Source: Albifimbria verrucaria
Taxonomy: Eukaryota > Ascomycota > Sordariomycetes > Hypocreales > Stachybotryaceae
NCBI GenBank assembly: GCA_020081605.1
Contig: JAHREC010000018.1
Location: forward strand, 4,836,001-4,900,000
Length of the DNA: 64,000 bases
Direction of reading: 5' to 3'
Below the pieces are notes generated by a model, which was not told where the DNA came from, ran no database searches, and was given only the letters and a program-made list of their open reading frames with translations. The position numbers and the translations under genes were made by a program. This document shows positions 38,465 through 49,000 of the stretch, one piece after another. Within the stretch, counting starts at the first letter, position 1. Every line of letters starts with the position of its first letter.

Positions 38465-39584
38465 TTATGACGATGCCGCAGCCTTGGCCTTAGCTGCAGC
38501 CGCAGCTTGCCGCTTAACTTGGTCGAGCAGCTCATCTGCCTTCGACCTCGGCAGGCTGGGCAACGACTCAGCTCCAATGACCGACTCCATGTTGGACACG
38601 ACAGCCTCTTCTAACGTCTTGAAGCCCTTCTGCCCCATTTTCTGGAGCAATTCAACCGCCCTCTTGTTGTCTACCTCTCCGTTGTCCTGAGGCTCGTCCC
38701 AAGACGGGAGAATGGATTTCCTGTCGGGATAGCGCCTTTAATGATTGCAATGATATCGTTCCACGAGTATGGGCCCGCAAAGGCAAGGATACGCTCGTTC
38801 TGGACTTCTTCGAGGGTGAGCGCCGCGAGGTGGAGCAGAGCGTCGTCCTCGACATCGACATACCACATGGCCGGCATCATCATAGCGCCAAAAGGTATGC
38901 CCTCACACACGTACTTAATCAAGCTGGAACTGCTGCCAAAGCCAAGGTGCTCAACGGCAGGCACAGTACCGAAGTTGACGTTGGCAACGACAATGTTGAA
39001 GACAAAAGAAGGCTTATGCTCCTTAACCCATTGTAATGCCACCTTCTCAGCCGTCATCTTCGCCACGCCGTAGATGTCAATTGTGCGCTCCTGGATCCGG
39101 TCCATGTCCTTTGCCGGGTCAAACGGCTTCTTGATCGCCTCCGCAGCGGCTTCGTTCCACGAATCCGGGGTGAGCTTGTACGCCTGACCAGGGACATGCT
39201 TCATGCATGCTCCCCGTGTCGATGTCGTGACTATGCGCTTCACGCTAGGCTCCTTGGTCGCCGCATTAAAGATGTTGAGGATGCTCTTGGCTGCCTCATC
39301 AATGATGGCTGGGTTCACAGTCAAGCTAACGTTGGCGGCGATGTGCGCGACGCCGTCGACGCCCTTGATGGCTTCGTCGAAGGCGCCGTCTGCGTTCATG
39401 TCCGGCACCTCGGCGAGGCTAAAGTTGGGACCAAAGTAGGAGAGCAGGCCCTGGTGCTTGGCGACAGAGCGGACCGTGCCACGGACGGAGTAGCCTCGTT
39501 CAAGGAAGACCTTGACGGCGGCGCTGGCGACAAAGCCATTGGCGCCTGTGACAAGGATAAGGCCTTTGGGGGTACTACGGGCAT
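38465..39584 (-). CDS. NAD(P)-dependent reductase, dihydroflavonol-reductase/Gre2-like (two C-run losses)
   Basis: An extended SDR of about 373 residues that should reduce a carbonyl with NADPH, plausibly an aldehyde or ketone of the neighbouring NRPS pathway. After one C is allowed in the run near 39567-39571, the start reads MPVVPP then KGLILVTGANGFVASAAVK, the nucleotide motif. Other marks are GVDGVAHIAANVSL, KRIVTTSTRGA and the catalytic YGVAK (IYGVAKMTAEKVALQW), then GIPFGAMMMPAMWYVDVED. A second C is lost near 38726, before RKSILPSWDEPQDNGEVDNKR. The C-terminus is a helical Lys/Ala-rich tail. It is not divergent with the NRPS genes but is only 0.6 kb from the oxygenase. Confidence 0.82.
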
Positions 39585-40541
39585 GGTGATGTCGATAGGA
39601 TGTAAGTCAATGGAAGGTTTTGTGAGATTCAGTTAGGGAGGGAGATGAAGGGCAAGACGGGAGAGTCGAAGAGCAACAAGGTCGCCATTATAAACCAGCA
39701 AACTGCACCCGGCCTAGCTGATGCGCATACTCCGTACATGTTGATCAATCTTGTGGGCCAACTGCAATGCGGCGGGACACAGCGGGATGTGTCAAAGGAT
39801 GCCTCGGGCTTCCGCATGATACGTTGCGAGAGCAGCGAGGAGGGCCTCGACGGGGCAGTGGCATTCAAGACTAGTTGGATCACGGTTGCAGCAGGTTTCG
39901 ACGGGTAGCGAGGTCATCTGTTGTCACGTGGTAGAGAGGCCTTGCTCACACAGCCACTTTACTTGAGGTTCTGTCGACAACAAAACAAAGTCATTTTTGC
40001 TTATAGATGGCATTACTTGTTGTTCAGTTTCCGCATAGTTAGTGGCCATGTCTTTGCTGACGCACGGACACGGGGCATCGGAAATGGGTCCGATATGTTG
40101 TGCGACCTTCTCCAACAGTGATCTGCCCAGATGGAGGAGTTCTGTAAATGAGGCATGCTCCAATGGATACATCAAAGAATTCTTTGCGTGCCACTCGCAA
40201 CTCGTACCTAGAGAACAATGAAACCATGAACTCGGGTTAGAGAAAATATTGTACAACGACTGCAGCAGCACCTAAAGTTGAAACTTCAAGCGCCAGATAC
40301 CAGTAAACATTCAATTAATTCCAACTTAAGACTATAACAACACCAAAGGTGAATATGTTCCTGAACACTATTTTATTGAAATTTTTTACTTCCAGTAAAC
40401 CCGTGGTTCGACCTCAATGCTTTACTGTCCATACTGGCTGGCGGTTATAATCGTGCGCGGCATAGGCATAGCCTCATTGCAATAGCCTTTTGACCTGGTG
40501 ATGTGCAGCGCTTGTTTCTAGCCCTTCTCTCGGGCCGAAAT

Positions 40542-40564
40542 CGGTGGCCGAGCTCGGTGGCCGA
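40542..40564. promoter_or_regulatory. Double CGGTGGCCGA motif
   Basis: Two head-to-tail copies, 40542-40551 and 40555-40564, three bases apart, about 0.95 kb upstream of the reductase start. Same word as in the NRPS/oxygenase promoter. Confidence 0.4.
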
Positions 40565-41139
40565 TGTCTCCTAGGATAAACCTGGCTCTCCTGCAGATTT
40601 ATACAGCTGGAGTTACACAGGCGATGATACTTTCTATCCAAGGCCGGCCAGAGTGTGCGTATAAGTCCGGGTAGGCTTAGGCAGGGCACGTGACCACATT
40701 ATCATCAGTGTATTCACAACACAGATTCCTTTCCTCTTCACATCTCTGGGCTCCTCAAGCTCCCTCAAACGGTGTTGTACCAACTGGAGCAAGTGGTGTT
40801 GGTTCGCCGTGTTTGGCTTACCTAGCAACGGACTTGACATCTCTCCGAGACTGGTATTAATCTACCTTGAGGAGCAACTCGTTGGCTTATAATGTGGACT
40901 GTGGACAATGAGGATATAAATTACTCCGCCGTAATGAGGCTCAAAGTTAGACTTGTGGAATTGCTAGCGGCAGGGCAAACAACGGTGATATAGTCGAACC
41001 ATATGTCAACACGACCTTGGACTGGTCATGTGGTCTGCCCACTCCAACTGTAACTGGCACATAAACTAATGTCAGGGTTACTTAGTTGCCGGATGAAAGT
41101 ATGATGACCTGTCGAGTTCTGTTCAAGGCTCAATATTTA

Positions 41140-41460
41140 CCAGAATCCCTTGTTCAGGACGAGCGCACGAATCACTCCAATACCCCTTCCATTCTTTATA
41201 TCTTCGCTCATAGTGGACTCGTCCACATTACCCACTGAACCGATCTACCACTTTGGTAGCCCGAGAAGCCGGTTAGGCCATGCTAACGATGCGACAACTT
41301 TATGTGTTGGCGGCTCAATAGAGGCAACAGCTACAGAAGCAACCGAAAGAATTGAAGAGCTAGTCTCTTGGAGGGCCGTTAACGTCATCTCTTTCAGCCC
41401 AGGTGAAATAGAAGCTATGTACTTCTACGGGAAGCCTCCAACCTTGATACTATAGCCTTG
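41140..41460 (+). mobile_element. Decayed LINE-type reverse transcriptase fragment
   Basis: The plus-strand reading from about 41150 resembles the palm region of fungal LINE (Tad-like) reverse transcriptases. PIPLPFFISSLI fits the SPILFxxFIxxL stretch. LGHANDATTLCVGGSIEATA fits GYADDxxxLxxGxS, with HAND in place of YADD. WRAVNVISFSPGEIEAMYF fits WGxxxxISFxPxKTExMxF. The catalytic YADD is lost and no flanking domains are intact, so this is a dead remnant. Further readings to 41900 may belong to it but are too weak to claim. The assignment is by eye and moderate. Confidence 0.5.
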
Positions 41461-42280
41461 ACTCCTAGGACTCACAGTCTGCAGAGCTGTGCTGTTCGTA
41501 CGTCTCATTTGGACCTTATGGATACATAGGGGTCAGGCGAGCTTGCGTCTCGGTCGAATAGTAGAGACTTGTCGTTTGCCATTCGAGCTAGTGGCTACAC
41601 AAGCCCCCTTTCTGGTGGTAATGAAGGTGATAAATATCACTGGGATCCCTAACGCATCAACCCGAATGACATGCAACGAGCTCGTGGAGAGTGCAAACTA
41701 ACTGTAATCATTATAGTGATGCCGAAACCAAAGCGAGTCTTGCGACCCTTCTCTTCCGACTAGTATATGATCTAGGTATCCAGGGTCAACCGCTAACTGC
41801 CAATGATGGCTCAAGTCCATGGGCTTCTTACGCATGGTCTCTCCATTCATGGAGACACTCTATTGATCGAGGACAATTAAGCCGTCCAAGCATGCTCCGA
41901 GTCTAATTTACAGTATCCGTGTTTGCGGAATACTGTGCTACGACCCACGCTTTTTGAATGCTTTCCCACAAGCTGAAGGGAAATCCTCGCCATTCACAGG
42001 TACATTAGGAGTTAGCAGGGACGCCAGCGTTCGTCCCTGCACATCCGCCTAAACGCACTGAGCTTCAGTGTCCACATCGCCAGCAGCCAACCTAGTATCC
42101 TCCGTCTTACGATAACCTACTTGTGGGGAACTTGGCGTTACCCGACTTCCTCTGCGTATCTCTCATAAACTTGAGCTGCAGAATAATCAATCTGAGAACT
42201 TAGGGCTTGATCTCACACCCTGTCCCTTTCTGTGTCACCCTCTAACACGCCCAACTCTTCAACCTTTAAGCTGTATAACC

Positions 42281-43092
42281 ATGTCTCTTGAGGGCAAGGT
42301 ATTTGCAATCACTGGAGGTGCCAGTGGCATTGGCTTGGCAACCGCCAAGGTTATCGCCGAGCGTGGTGGTACGGCCTGCATTGCGGACATCTCGGTGGAT
42401 GCGCTGGCCGATGCGGAAGCATACTTCAAAGAGCGACAATGCAATTTCCTAGCGACCAAAGTCAACGTTGCCAATCGTCAGGAAGTAGAAAACTGGATTG
42501 ATGAGATTGTCACAAAGTTTGGACGCCTTGATGGAGCGGCCAATGTTGCTGGGGTCATTGGAAAAGATCACGGAGTAAAAGCGGTTGCAGAGCTTGACGA
42601 TGACGAGTGGAACAAGATCATGGCTGTAAACCTTACTGGCACTATGTTTTGTTTACGGAAGCAACTTGGGTCTATCGTTGATGGAGGATCCATCGTCAAC
42701 GTGTCTTCCATCCACGGTATCACAGGTAAGTCCTTTCCACTCATGGTGTTGATCGAGCCGCATACTAATGATACCAACCAGGAATTGCAAATCATGGCGC
42801 ATATGCAGCAAGTAAGCATGGAGTTATTGGCTTGACAAAAGCAGCAGCCAAGGAGAATGGCCAAAGAGAGGTCAGGGTCAACGCCATTGCGCCCGGCTCG
42901 ATCTATACGCCAATGATGCAAGGCTGGTGGGATTTGAACAAACGACCTGCGGACGCAGAGTTTTCAGACCCTACAGCATTCAGACGGCTTGGGACACCGG
43001 AAGAGGTTGCAAAGCTCATTGTTTTCCTCTTGGGGCCCGACAGCACGTTTATCACTGGTAGTGTGTATTCCATCGATGGCGGATGGCTGTGA
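42281..43092 (+). CDS. Classical SDR, candidate D-galactose 1-dehydrogenase
   Basis: A 251-residue NAD(P)-dependent dehydrogenase. Exons are 42281-42725 and 42782-43092. It has TGGASGIG (residues 10-17), the NVAGV strand, NVSSI with the catalytic Ser, and YAASK (Tyr/Lys near 156-160), and ends ITGSVYSIDGGWL like most classical SDRs. The family alone does not tell the substrate. I infer sugar 1-dehydrogenase activity because the next genes supply galactose and consume galactonolactone, galactonate and 2-keto-3-deoxygalactonate, and because some bacterial galactose dehydrogenases are SDRs. It would oxidise beta-D-galactose to galactonolactone. No signal peptide, so cytosolic. The reading frame has no break. 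Confidence 0.85.
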
Positions 43093-43458
43093 AATGTCTC
43101 TTGGCAGTGCCTCGCCATTAAGCTAGCATCGGATAGCAAGCAAGCTAGATTTATACCCGAGAGGTCGTACGTTATTCTGTGAGAGTACGGTAAGATGTCA
43201 TATAGAACACCTCTGACAGGGGCGCCACTCGATACAATCCCTGGTGGGTACGGGACACAGCAAAACGGGCATTCTACTGTTATACACACAGGCCAGGGAC
43301 AATTGAGGCATCTAAAATTAGAACGTTGAAATGAATGAGAATTTAGAAGAAGCTATGTACTTAAAAACAAGAATGACAAAAGCTGGTGACTTTGCTAGTT
43401 CCACAAATGAATGACTATATAGCAGAAGTACACACCGAGGAAGGCTCATTGCTAAGGG
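43093..43458. other. Convergent spacer
   Basis: Short AT-rich spacer between the SDR and the galactanase; no gene. Confidence 0.6.
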
Positions 43459-44603
43459 TTAATGGTGTCGTTTTGTCTCTGAAGACTTGCGACGGCACTT
43501 GACTGGTTGTCCAAGGTCTTTGAACACAGAGACACTGTCATGTGCTCGACCGTTCTGGTCAAACATCAAGGAGTAATCGCAGGAAGCCCTGAGTCTGTAG
43601 TTGCGCACCCACGCGGGCTCCCAAACATTGAATCCGGAGGCACCTGCAGCTTCCAATGTCTGCGCCATTCGCTGGAAATAGATTTTCTGGCCTTCGATGC
43701 TGAGTGGGATGTCTCTCTGATCCGGCGCAAACGGGTATTCGGGAGTGTTGCACACGGTCGGCCAGCCAGTCTCGACCACCTGGATCTCTTTGTTGCCGTA
43801 CCTTGCACGCATGGACTGGGCCATCTCAATAAAGTTGGAGAACGAAGCAGTGTCTCCCCAGTATGGGTACATGGAGTGCGCATGAACGTCAAAATCATCC
43901 AAGGACAGCCCGTTCTCGAGCACCATGTCATACCACCACTCCGGCACACCTGCCTCACAGCAGATGGTTAGATGAAGTAGCCGTTTGGGCTTTGGTGATA
44001 ATTTTGACGCTAAAACAGCCTTCGAGGCCGATTTAAGGAGGCGCGCCAAGTTCTGGGGTTTTCGTAGCTGCCAACGGGGGCTAGGATGCCGCTGTTGATC
44101 TCATTGCCCAGGGTAACGGTTTCGGGATTCAGCCCGGCCGCAGCAAACGTGTTCAAAGTTTCGAGCGTGTAGTCGTAAACCGTCTTCTCGAGACCATCGA
44201 TATCTGTGGGCCAGCCTGGGGGATTTCTTGTAGTCCGGGGTTTGTCCACCAATTGCTGTAGTGGAGGTTCAGACCAAACATCAGACCGGCACTGGAAAGC
44301 AGCATTAGTGATTAAGTTGTTCCATACTGAGTGTAAGTCTGCATACTTGGCGGCTCTTTGTGCAAGTTCAAGGTTGTACTGGACGCCATAGTCTCCATCT
44401 GTCACCCAAACACGCTGGCGCAGCATGTTGATACCATTTTCGGCCAGTATCTGCTCCAGAGGCTTGACGGTACCATATTGGTCTTTGTAAACGATCCCGG
44501 CCCGCTCTTCGGTGAGGACCGAAGAAATGTCGGCTCCTTTGTACGTCAATGCAAAGGCAATTGACGACGAGAAAGCAATAGTGGCAAGCCAAACACGAAG
44601 CAT
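43459..44603 (-). CDS. Secreted arabinogalactan endo-beta-1,4-galactanase, GH53 (two C-run losses)
   Basis: GH53 enzymes cut the beta-1,4-galactan side chains of pectic rhamnogalacturonan I. Exons are 44603-44347 and 44291-43459. A signal peptide is present (MLRVWLATIAFSSSIAFA), then LTYKGADISSVLTEERAG. The family-typical LNLHYSNWWTNPGLQ follows the intron. The acid/base Glu is in LGNEINSGIL (about residue 148) and the nucleophile in VVETGWP (about 258). C runs have lost one base near 44222 (IPPGWPTDID) and near 44058-44061 (ENPQNLARLL). With these, the model closes at about 363 residues, usual for the family. The gene is transcribed away from the sugar transporter, sharing a 1.36-kb promoter. 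Confidence 0.92.
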
Positions 44604-45170
44604 TTTAAAGACTAGTGGCTATAAGTGAGCCGGCACAGATTGTTGAAGGCGAAGGGATTAACAACTCGACCTCGCTCAACTCTAGAACGTACTGGCATGT
44701 TCAAGTGATTTATAGTGATTGCCAAACATTCATCTCTTGAAGTCCTCTATTTTGTCCTGGCCAAAATTGTTTGTTTCAGATGACCATATCCGACCCCTCC
44801 ATCCCTCAATTTAAATAAATTGGGATGGCAACATGCATGTCAAATCTAAATAGTTCACGGCAAGTAGACCATGTGCCAGATTCTTGTGTGGCAGAGTGTC
44901 GATCAAGTGAATGGTGAAGGGCAGTCAATTTACTCATTGCATCCATCCAGAAGAGGGCCGAAGGAAAAACCATCGTGATCCGTGTGATTTACTTCTACTA
45001 GTATCACAAGTATCGCAGGGTTTGAAAGAGTGAAGTCGTATAGAGTCAACGCTAACTGGCCAGTAGCTCCACACGGGCGTTCGAGCTATCGGAGATGGCC
45101 AACCATCCCGGACGGCCTCAGTCTCGGTCTTGGTACCAATTCCCGCCGAGGTCCTAACCAATCATACGGG

Positions 45171-45181
45171 GACGGATAAGG
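45171..45181 (+). promoter_or_regulatory. ACGGATAA motif, copy in galactanase/transporter promoter
   Basis: GACGGATAAGG. The ACGGATAA core recurs at 48511-48518 (upstream of the beta-galactosidase) and 54521-54528 (dehydratase/aldolase promoter). Confidence 0.4.
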
Positions 45182-45210
45182 ATTGAAAGCCCCTGTCACG
45201 GCGGCGGCCG

Positions 45211-45249
45211 CTTGCCACATCCGCTTACCGCATCCGCTTGCCGCATCCG
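45211..45249. repeat. Three tandem 13-base units CTTGCCGCATCCG
   Basis: Units at 45211-45223, 45224-45236 and 45237-45249, each with at most two differences. Each contributes an ATCCG half that could serve as a regulator half-site. Confidence 0.85.
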
Positions 45250-45270
45250 TCAACCACATGATTGACGGAT
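45245..45270. promoter_or_regulatory. Perfect 9-base inverted repeat ATCCGTCAA/TTGACGGAT
   Basis: Arms at 45245-45253 and 45262-45270 with an 8-base spacer. A related pair, TATCCGTC/GACGGATA, is present at 54503-54527. Confidence 0.5.
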
Positions 45271-45958
45271 AGCAGTTGTTTGTACCAGCTAGCTCAACTC
45301 ATGGAGTGTAATGCACGGAGAGTTGTGTGATTGGTGAGTTGTCTCTATTCTAGCCTGGGCGACTCTCCAGTCCGGGGCCCCAACAACTGACCATCTGGGG
45401 CTCGTCTCCCGTGAACTGGGATCCGGGGTAGCTGCACCATGACAATTTACTGATGATACTCCCGTTTGTTTATGCAACTACACCCTAGGTTGCACCGTTT
45501 GTGGAAATTCCCAGTCGACATCCAGAATAACTTGGGGGCAAAGTAGGATTTCCTGTTTATCAGTCACAAACCGGGGTGGGCATATCATTAGTTAATGGCA
45601 CGCAAGCAGTTCTTCTCCTGGGACGTGGCCATCCCCGCACGTTGCTCCATGGAGAGAGGCCATGGCACCCCGGACTAGATGTTGGACCTGGTAGTTGTCT
45701 TGAACCTTCTCCCTTGACTATTGTATCTTTATAATCTGGAGAGGCTTGTGCGTTCCCTTGGTTTCCGCATATATATCTGGGTGTCAGACAAGCAGAGTCT
45801 GGGAAAGGGAGATCTTTCCAATCGTGACTGGCTCCAGAACACCTACAGCAATCTTCCTCCAACTCGAAACATTGTGGCCGCAGCGTCTTGTAAAAGCAAC
45901 GCAGGACTTCCAACAGATTTCGTCAAAGCCCCGAGGCACACCAGGCCAAGTTTACATC

Positions 45959-47778
45959 ATGGCGGGTGGTGCACTCCTGTCCAAGGCACGGCAGACGTGT
46001 CGAGGATTGAAGCCCCGTGACCTTGAAAGCATACCTCATTGCGCCTTTGCTGCGTTTGGGGGTGTCTTTTTCGGTTACGATATCGGCTGGATGGGTGGCG
46101 TCTTGGGTATGCCGTACTTCATTTCCATGTATACGGGAATGGAGTATGACTGGGAAACCCACAAGTCAGTCGATAGCACGAAGCCCTTCGCTCTTGGCGC
46201 CTACGAAACCTCTTTGATGACCTCAATTCTCTCCTTGGGTACCTTCCTCGGTGCGCTCGTTGCAGGCGATGTTGCCGATTTCATCGGCCGTCGGCCAACT
46301 ATCATGTGGGGATGTGCCATCTTCTGTGCTGGATGCGTTCTCCAAGTTGCCAGCACAAACCAGTTGGCGTTGATGACCATAGGCCGACTGATTGCTGGTG
46401 GCGGCGTTGGTTTCAACTCGGCCGTGGTTATCTTGTACATGTCAGAGATTGCACCTCGCAAGATTCGTGGTGCGCTGGTGGCAGGATATCAGTTCTGCAT
46501 GTAAGTGTTGTTTCAAGCAGCCCGATTATCAGGCCTTTACTGATTCTTCGCTTTCAAAGCACTATCGGTCTTCTTCTGGCAAACTGCGTAGTGTATGCTA
46601 CCCAGAAGAGAAACGATACTGGATCTTACCGGATTCCCATCGGTATTCAGTTCTTGTGGGCAATCATTCTTGGCGTAGGGTTGTCCTTCCTTCGTAAGTC
46701 CACGGCCCTCTTTCGCTTGTTCAGTTTGAATGTACTTAAACTCCAATACAGCTGAGTCTCCGCGGTTCTTTGTCATGAAAGGTAACACTGAAGCAGCTGC
46801 CTCCGCGTTGTCGTCCATCCGCGGGCAGCCGAGCGATTCTGATTACATCAAGGACGAGTTGGCTGAGATTGTGGCCAATCATGAATACGAGTCCACAATT
46901 ATCCAGCAACAAACCTACCTCGACTCATGGACTTCGTGCTTCAAGGGCTCCGTTTCCCAGGCAAGCTCGAATCTGCGTCGAACTATCCTAGGATTCTGCG
47001 TCCAGGTGAGACCAAGTTACCTCATATAATGTCTAGTAAATTCTAATAGCCATGACAGATGTTCGCGCAAGCCTCGGGCCAAAACTTCATTTTCTACTAT
47101 GGAGTCATTTATTTTCAGCGAATGGAGACTATCGAAAACCCATTTCTTACGTCTTTGATCACGACCTTGGTCAATGTCTGCTCAACGCCGATTGCGTTCT
47201 GGACAATCGAGAAGTTCGGACGTCGCCCTTTACTTATCTACGGAGCAGCCAGCATGGTGGTTACACAGTTCATCGTTGGTATCCTAGGTGTCACTGCAGG
47301 AAAACCAGAATCCAATAACCAAGCTGCCATACAAGCAAGCATTGCTTTTATTTGCATCAACATCTTCTTCTTTGCCACAACCTGGGGGCCAGCTGCTTGG
47401 GTTGTGGTCGGAGAGATCTTCCCGCTGCCTATCCGATCCCGAGGTGTAGGAATCTCGACAGCTTCTTGTTGGCTCTGGAACTGCATCATTGCGACCGTGA
47501 CACCGTACTTGGTGGGCGCAGAAGCTAAGAGCGCCGACCTTGGGCCCAAGGTCTTTTTCATCTGGGGTTCCTTCTGCTGCTGCAGTGCCACATTTGCTTA
47601 CTTCTTTGTCCCCGAGACCAAGGGGTTAAGCTTGGAGCAGGTTGATCGCATGCTAGAAGAAGTTAGTCCACGTAAAAGTGCTGGTTGGGTTCCATCTACA
47701 ACATTCGCTGCCGAGATGGGAGTCACAGAGAAGCCACTGGCAGTTCATGACGAGGTATCTGTTGAAAGGGTGGACTAA
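45959..47778 (+). CDS. MFS sugar transporter (SP family)
   Basis: A 549-residue, 12-helix sugar porter, probably importing galactose or galacto-oligosaccharides released outside. Exons are 45959-46500, 46560-46693, 46752-47005 and 47059-47778, all in phase with no breaks. Family marks: FGGVFFGYDIGWMGGVLGM in helix 1, GDVADFIGRRPT, GRLIAGGGVGFNS, PESPRFF after helix 6, WTIEKFGRRPLL and PETKGLSLEQVD near the end. The start is the ATG giving MAGGALLSKARQTCRGLKP; the frame is open further upstream but lacks a fungal-like start. The substrate is inferred from neighbours, since sugar-porter specificity cannot be read from motifs. Confidence 0.9.
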
Positions 47779-49000
47779 TTCTAGGTCATTTCACAATTGG
47801 AGCTGTTTATGGGGCAGCTATAAGAAGAAACATGTGTCAGTGTTGTCAAATGAGACTGGGTTGTAGGGCATTTATGCAAGGCTCTTTTGGGGGTTCGCCG
47901 ATTAGACGGAGGAGCATTATCGAATCCGCTTATAGGACTCAACCCTACTGGATTTCATGTTCTTTTTCTTGACCTTGTGTAATTATCAAGATTGCAACTA
48001 ACTGTTGGCCTCCCAAGTGGACAATCACCGCGCGCGATAGGTTGTACATCTCGCTTGCCACACCATAGCGGATATTCGAAAGATCACATGTGTCTCATAG
48101 ATGAAGCATTGCATTGAAACTGTCTGCGTAGCTAATTATGACTGCCTAACTGATAATACCAAGATGATCTAAATGTACAATACTCGAGTGATAGCCAAGT
48201 TATCAAAATCTCAATGTCTGTTTCACCACACAATCACAAAATGGAAATGCTCGGTTGGAACATTATCTGGGTTTGGACACATTAATGTCGGCAAGTAGCG
48301 TGACAATGAAGAACACTCCCAATGCAACCAATTTGGTGCTCGATATGTTTACATGGCAGCCTCCTGCGGCAAGGAGTAGTGCCTATGGCCTGTGAGGGGC
48401 AAAGGAGTCCCATTGATACAGTCCATACCTGTGTAATCTGAAGCTCCAGCTTGGTCGATCATGCTCATGATTGTCTGACTTCTGAATTCGTATTGGTGTG
48501 ATGCAACGGAACGGATAACTCTGCATTTCCGTAACGGCAAGTCTAGGGTGAGGAGGGGGAGCATCCGACGGCTATACGTGATGATCCTGCCGTCCCTTCA
48601 CCGGCCTACTTCATTCAATGCGTGGAGACAATGCTAGTGATTGTGCTTGTACCTAAAAATGATATCCTGGGGTAATAAAGTAAGTGATGTTGCATCCGTT
48701 GCAGGATCACGATGCGGAGAAGCCGGGGTTGCTGTGGGGAGAGACGCGGAGAGGTCCTATCCAGCCTTCATGTACACGATGATCCAAAATTTTCGTCAGT
48801 CCATGACTGAGAGTACTGAGGGAAAAGGGTATGCGATTCTTCTGGGCATTTCTTGGTCGAAGATCATCAGTAATGGGTAGCTGTCGGTTATGCTTGTCAT
48901 AAAAACCGAGTTATTTATAAGCCAGCCGGTTGCCGAGACACTTGCCAACTCTAAGGACATCTCCTGCGTCAGCTTAACATTAATTGTGTGGACAGCTATA
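47779..49000. other. Intergenic, promoter of the beta-galactosidase gene
   Basis: Between two plus-strand genes. No supportable gene. ACGGATAA is present at 48511-48518, about 490 bases before the start of the GH35 gene. Confidence 0.55.
48511..48518 (+). promoter_or_regulatory. ACGGATAA motif upstream of GH35 gene
   Basis: Exact match to the core shared with the galactanase/transporter and dehydratase/aldolase promoters. Confidence 0.35.

Larger units (their letters stand above)
39585..42280. other. 2.7-kb gene-poor gap between the two clusters
   Basis: Separates the NRPS locus from the galactan cluster. It contains two CGGTGGCCGA words (40542-40551 and 40555-40564) and a decayed reverse transcriptase fragment near 41140-41460. 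The last few hundred bases should be the promoter of the SDR gene at 42281. No intact gene is seen. Confidence 0.55.
44604..45958. promoter_or_regulatory. Divergent promoter of galactanase and sugar transporter
   Basis: A 1.36-kb spacer between two divergent cluster genes. It contains GACGGATAAGG (45171-45181), three tandem CTTGCCGCATCCG-type units (45211-45249) and a perfect inverted repeat ATCCGTCAA...TTGACGGAT (45245-45270). The GACGGATA core is shared with the dehydratase/aldolase promoter. Confidence 0.6.
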
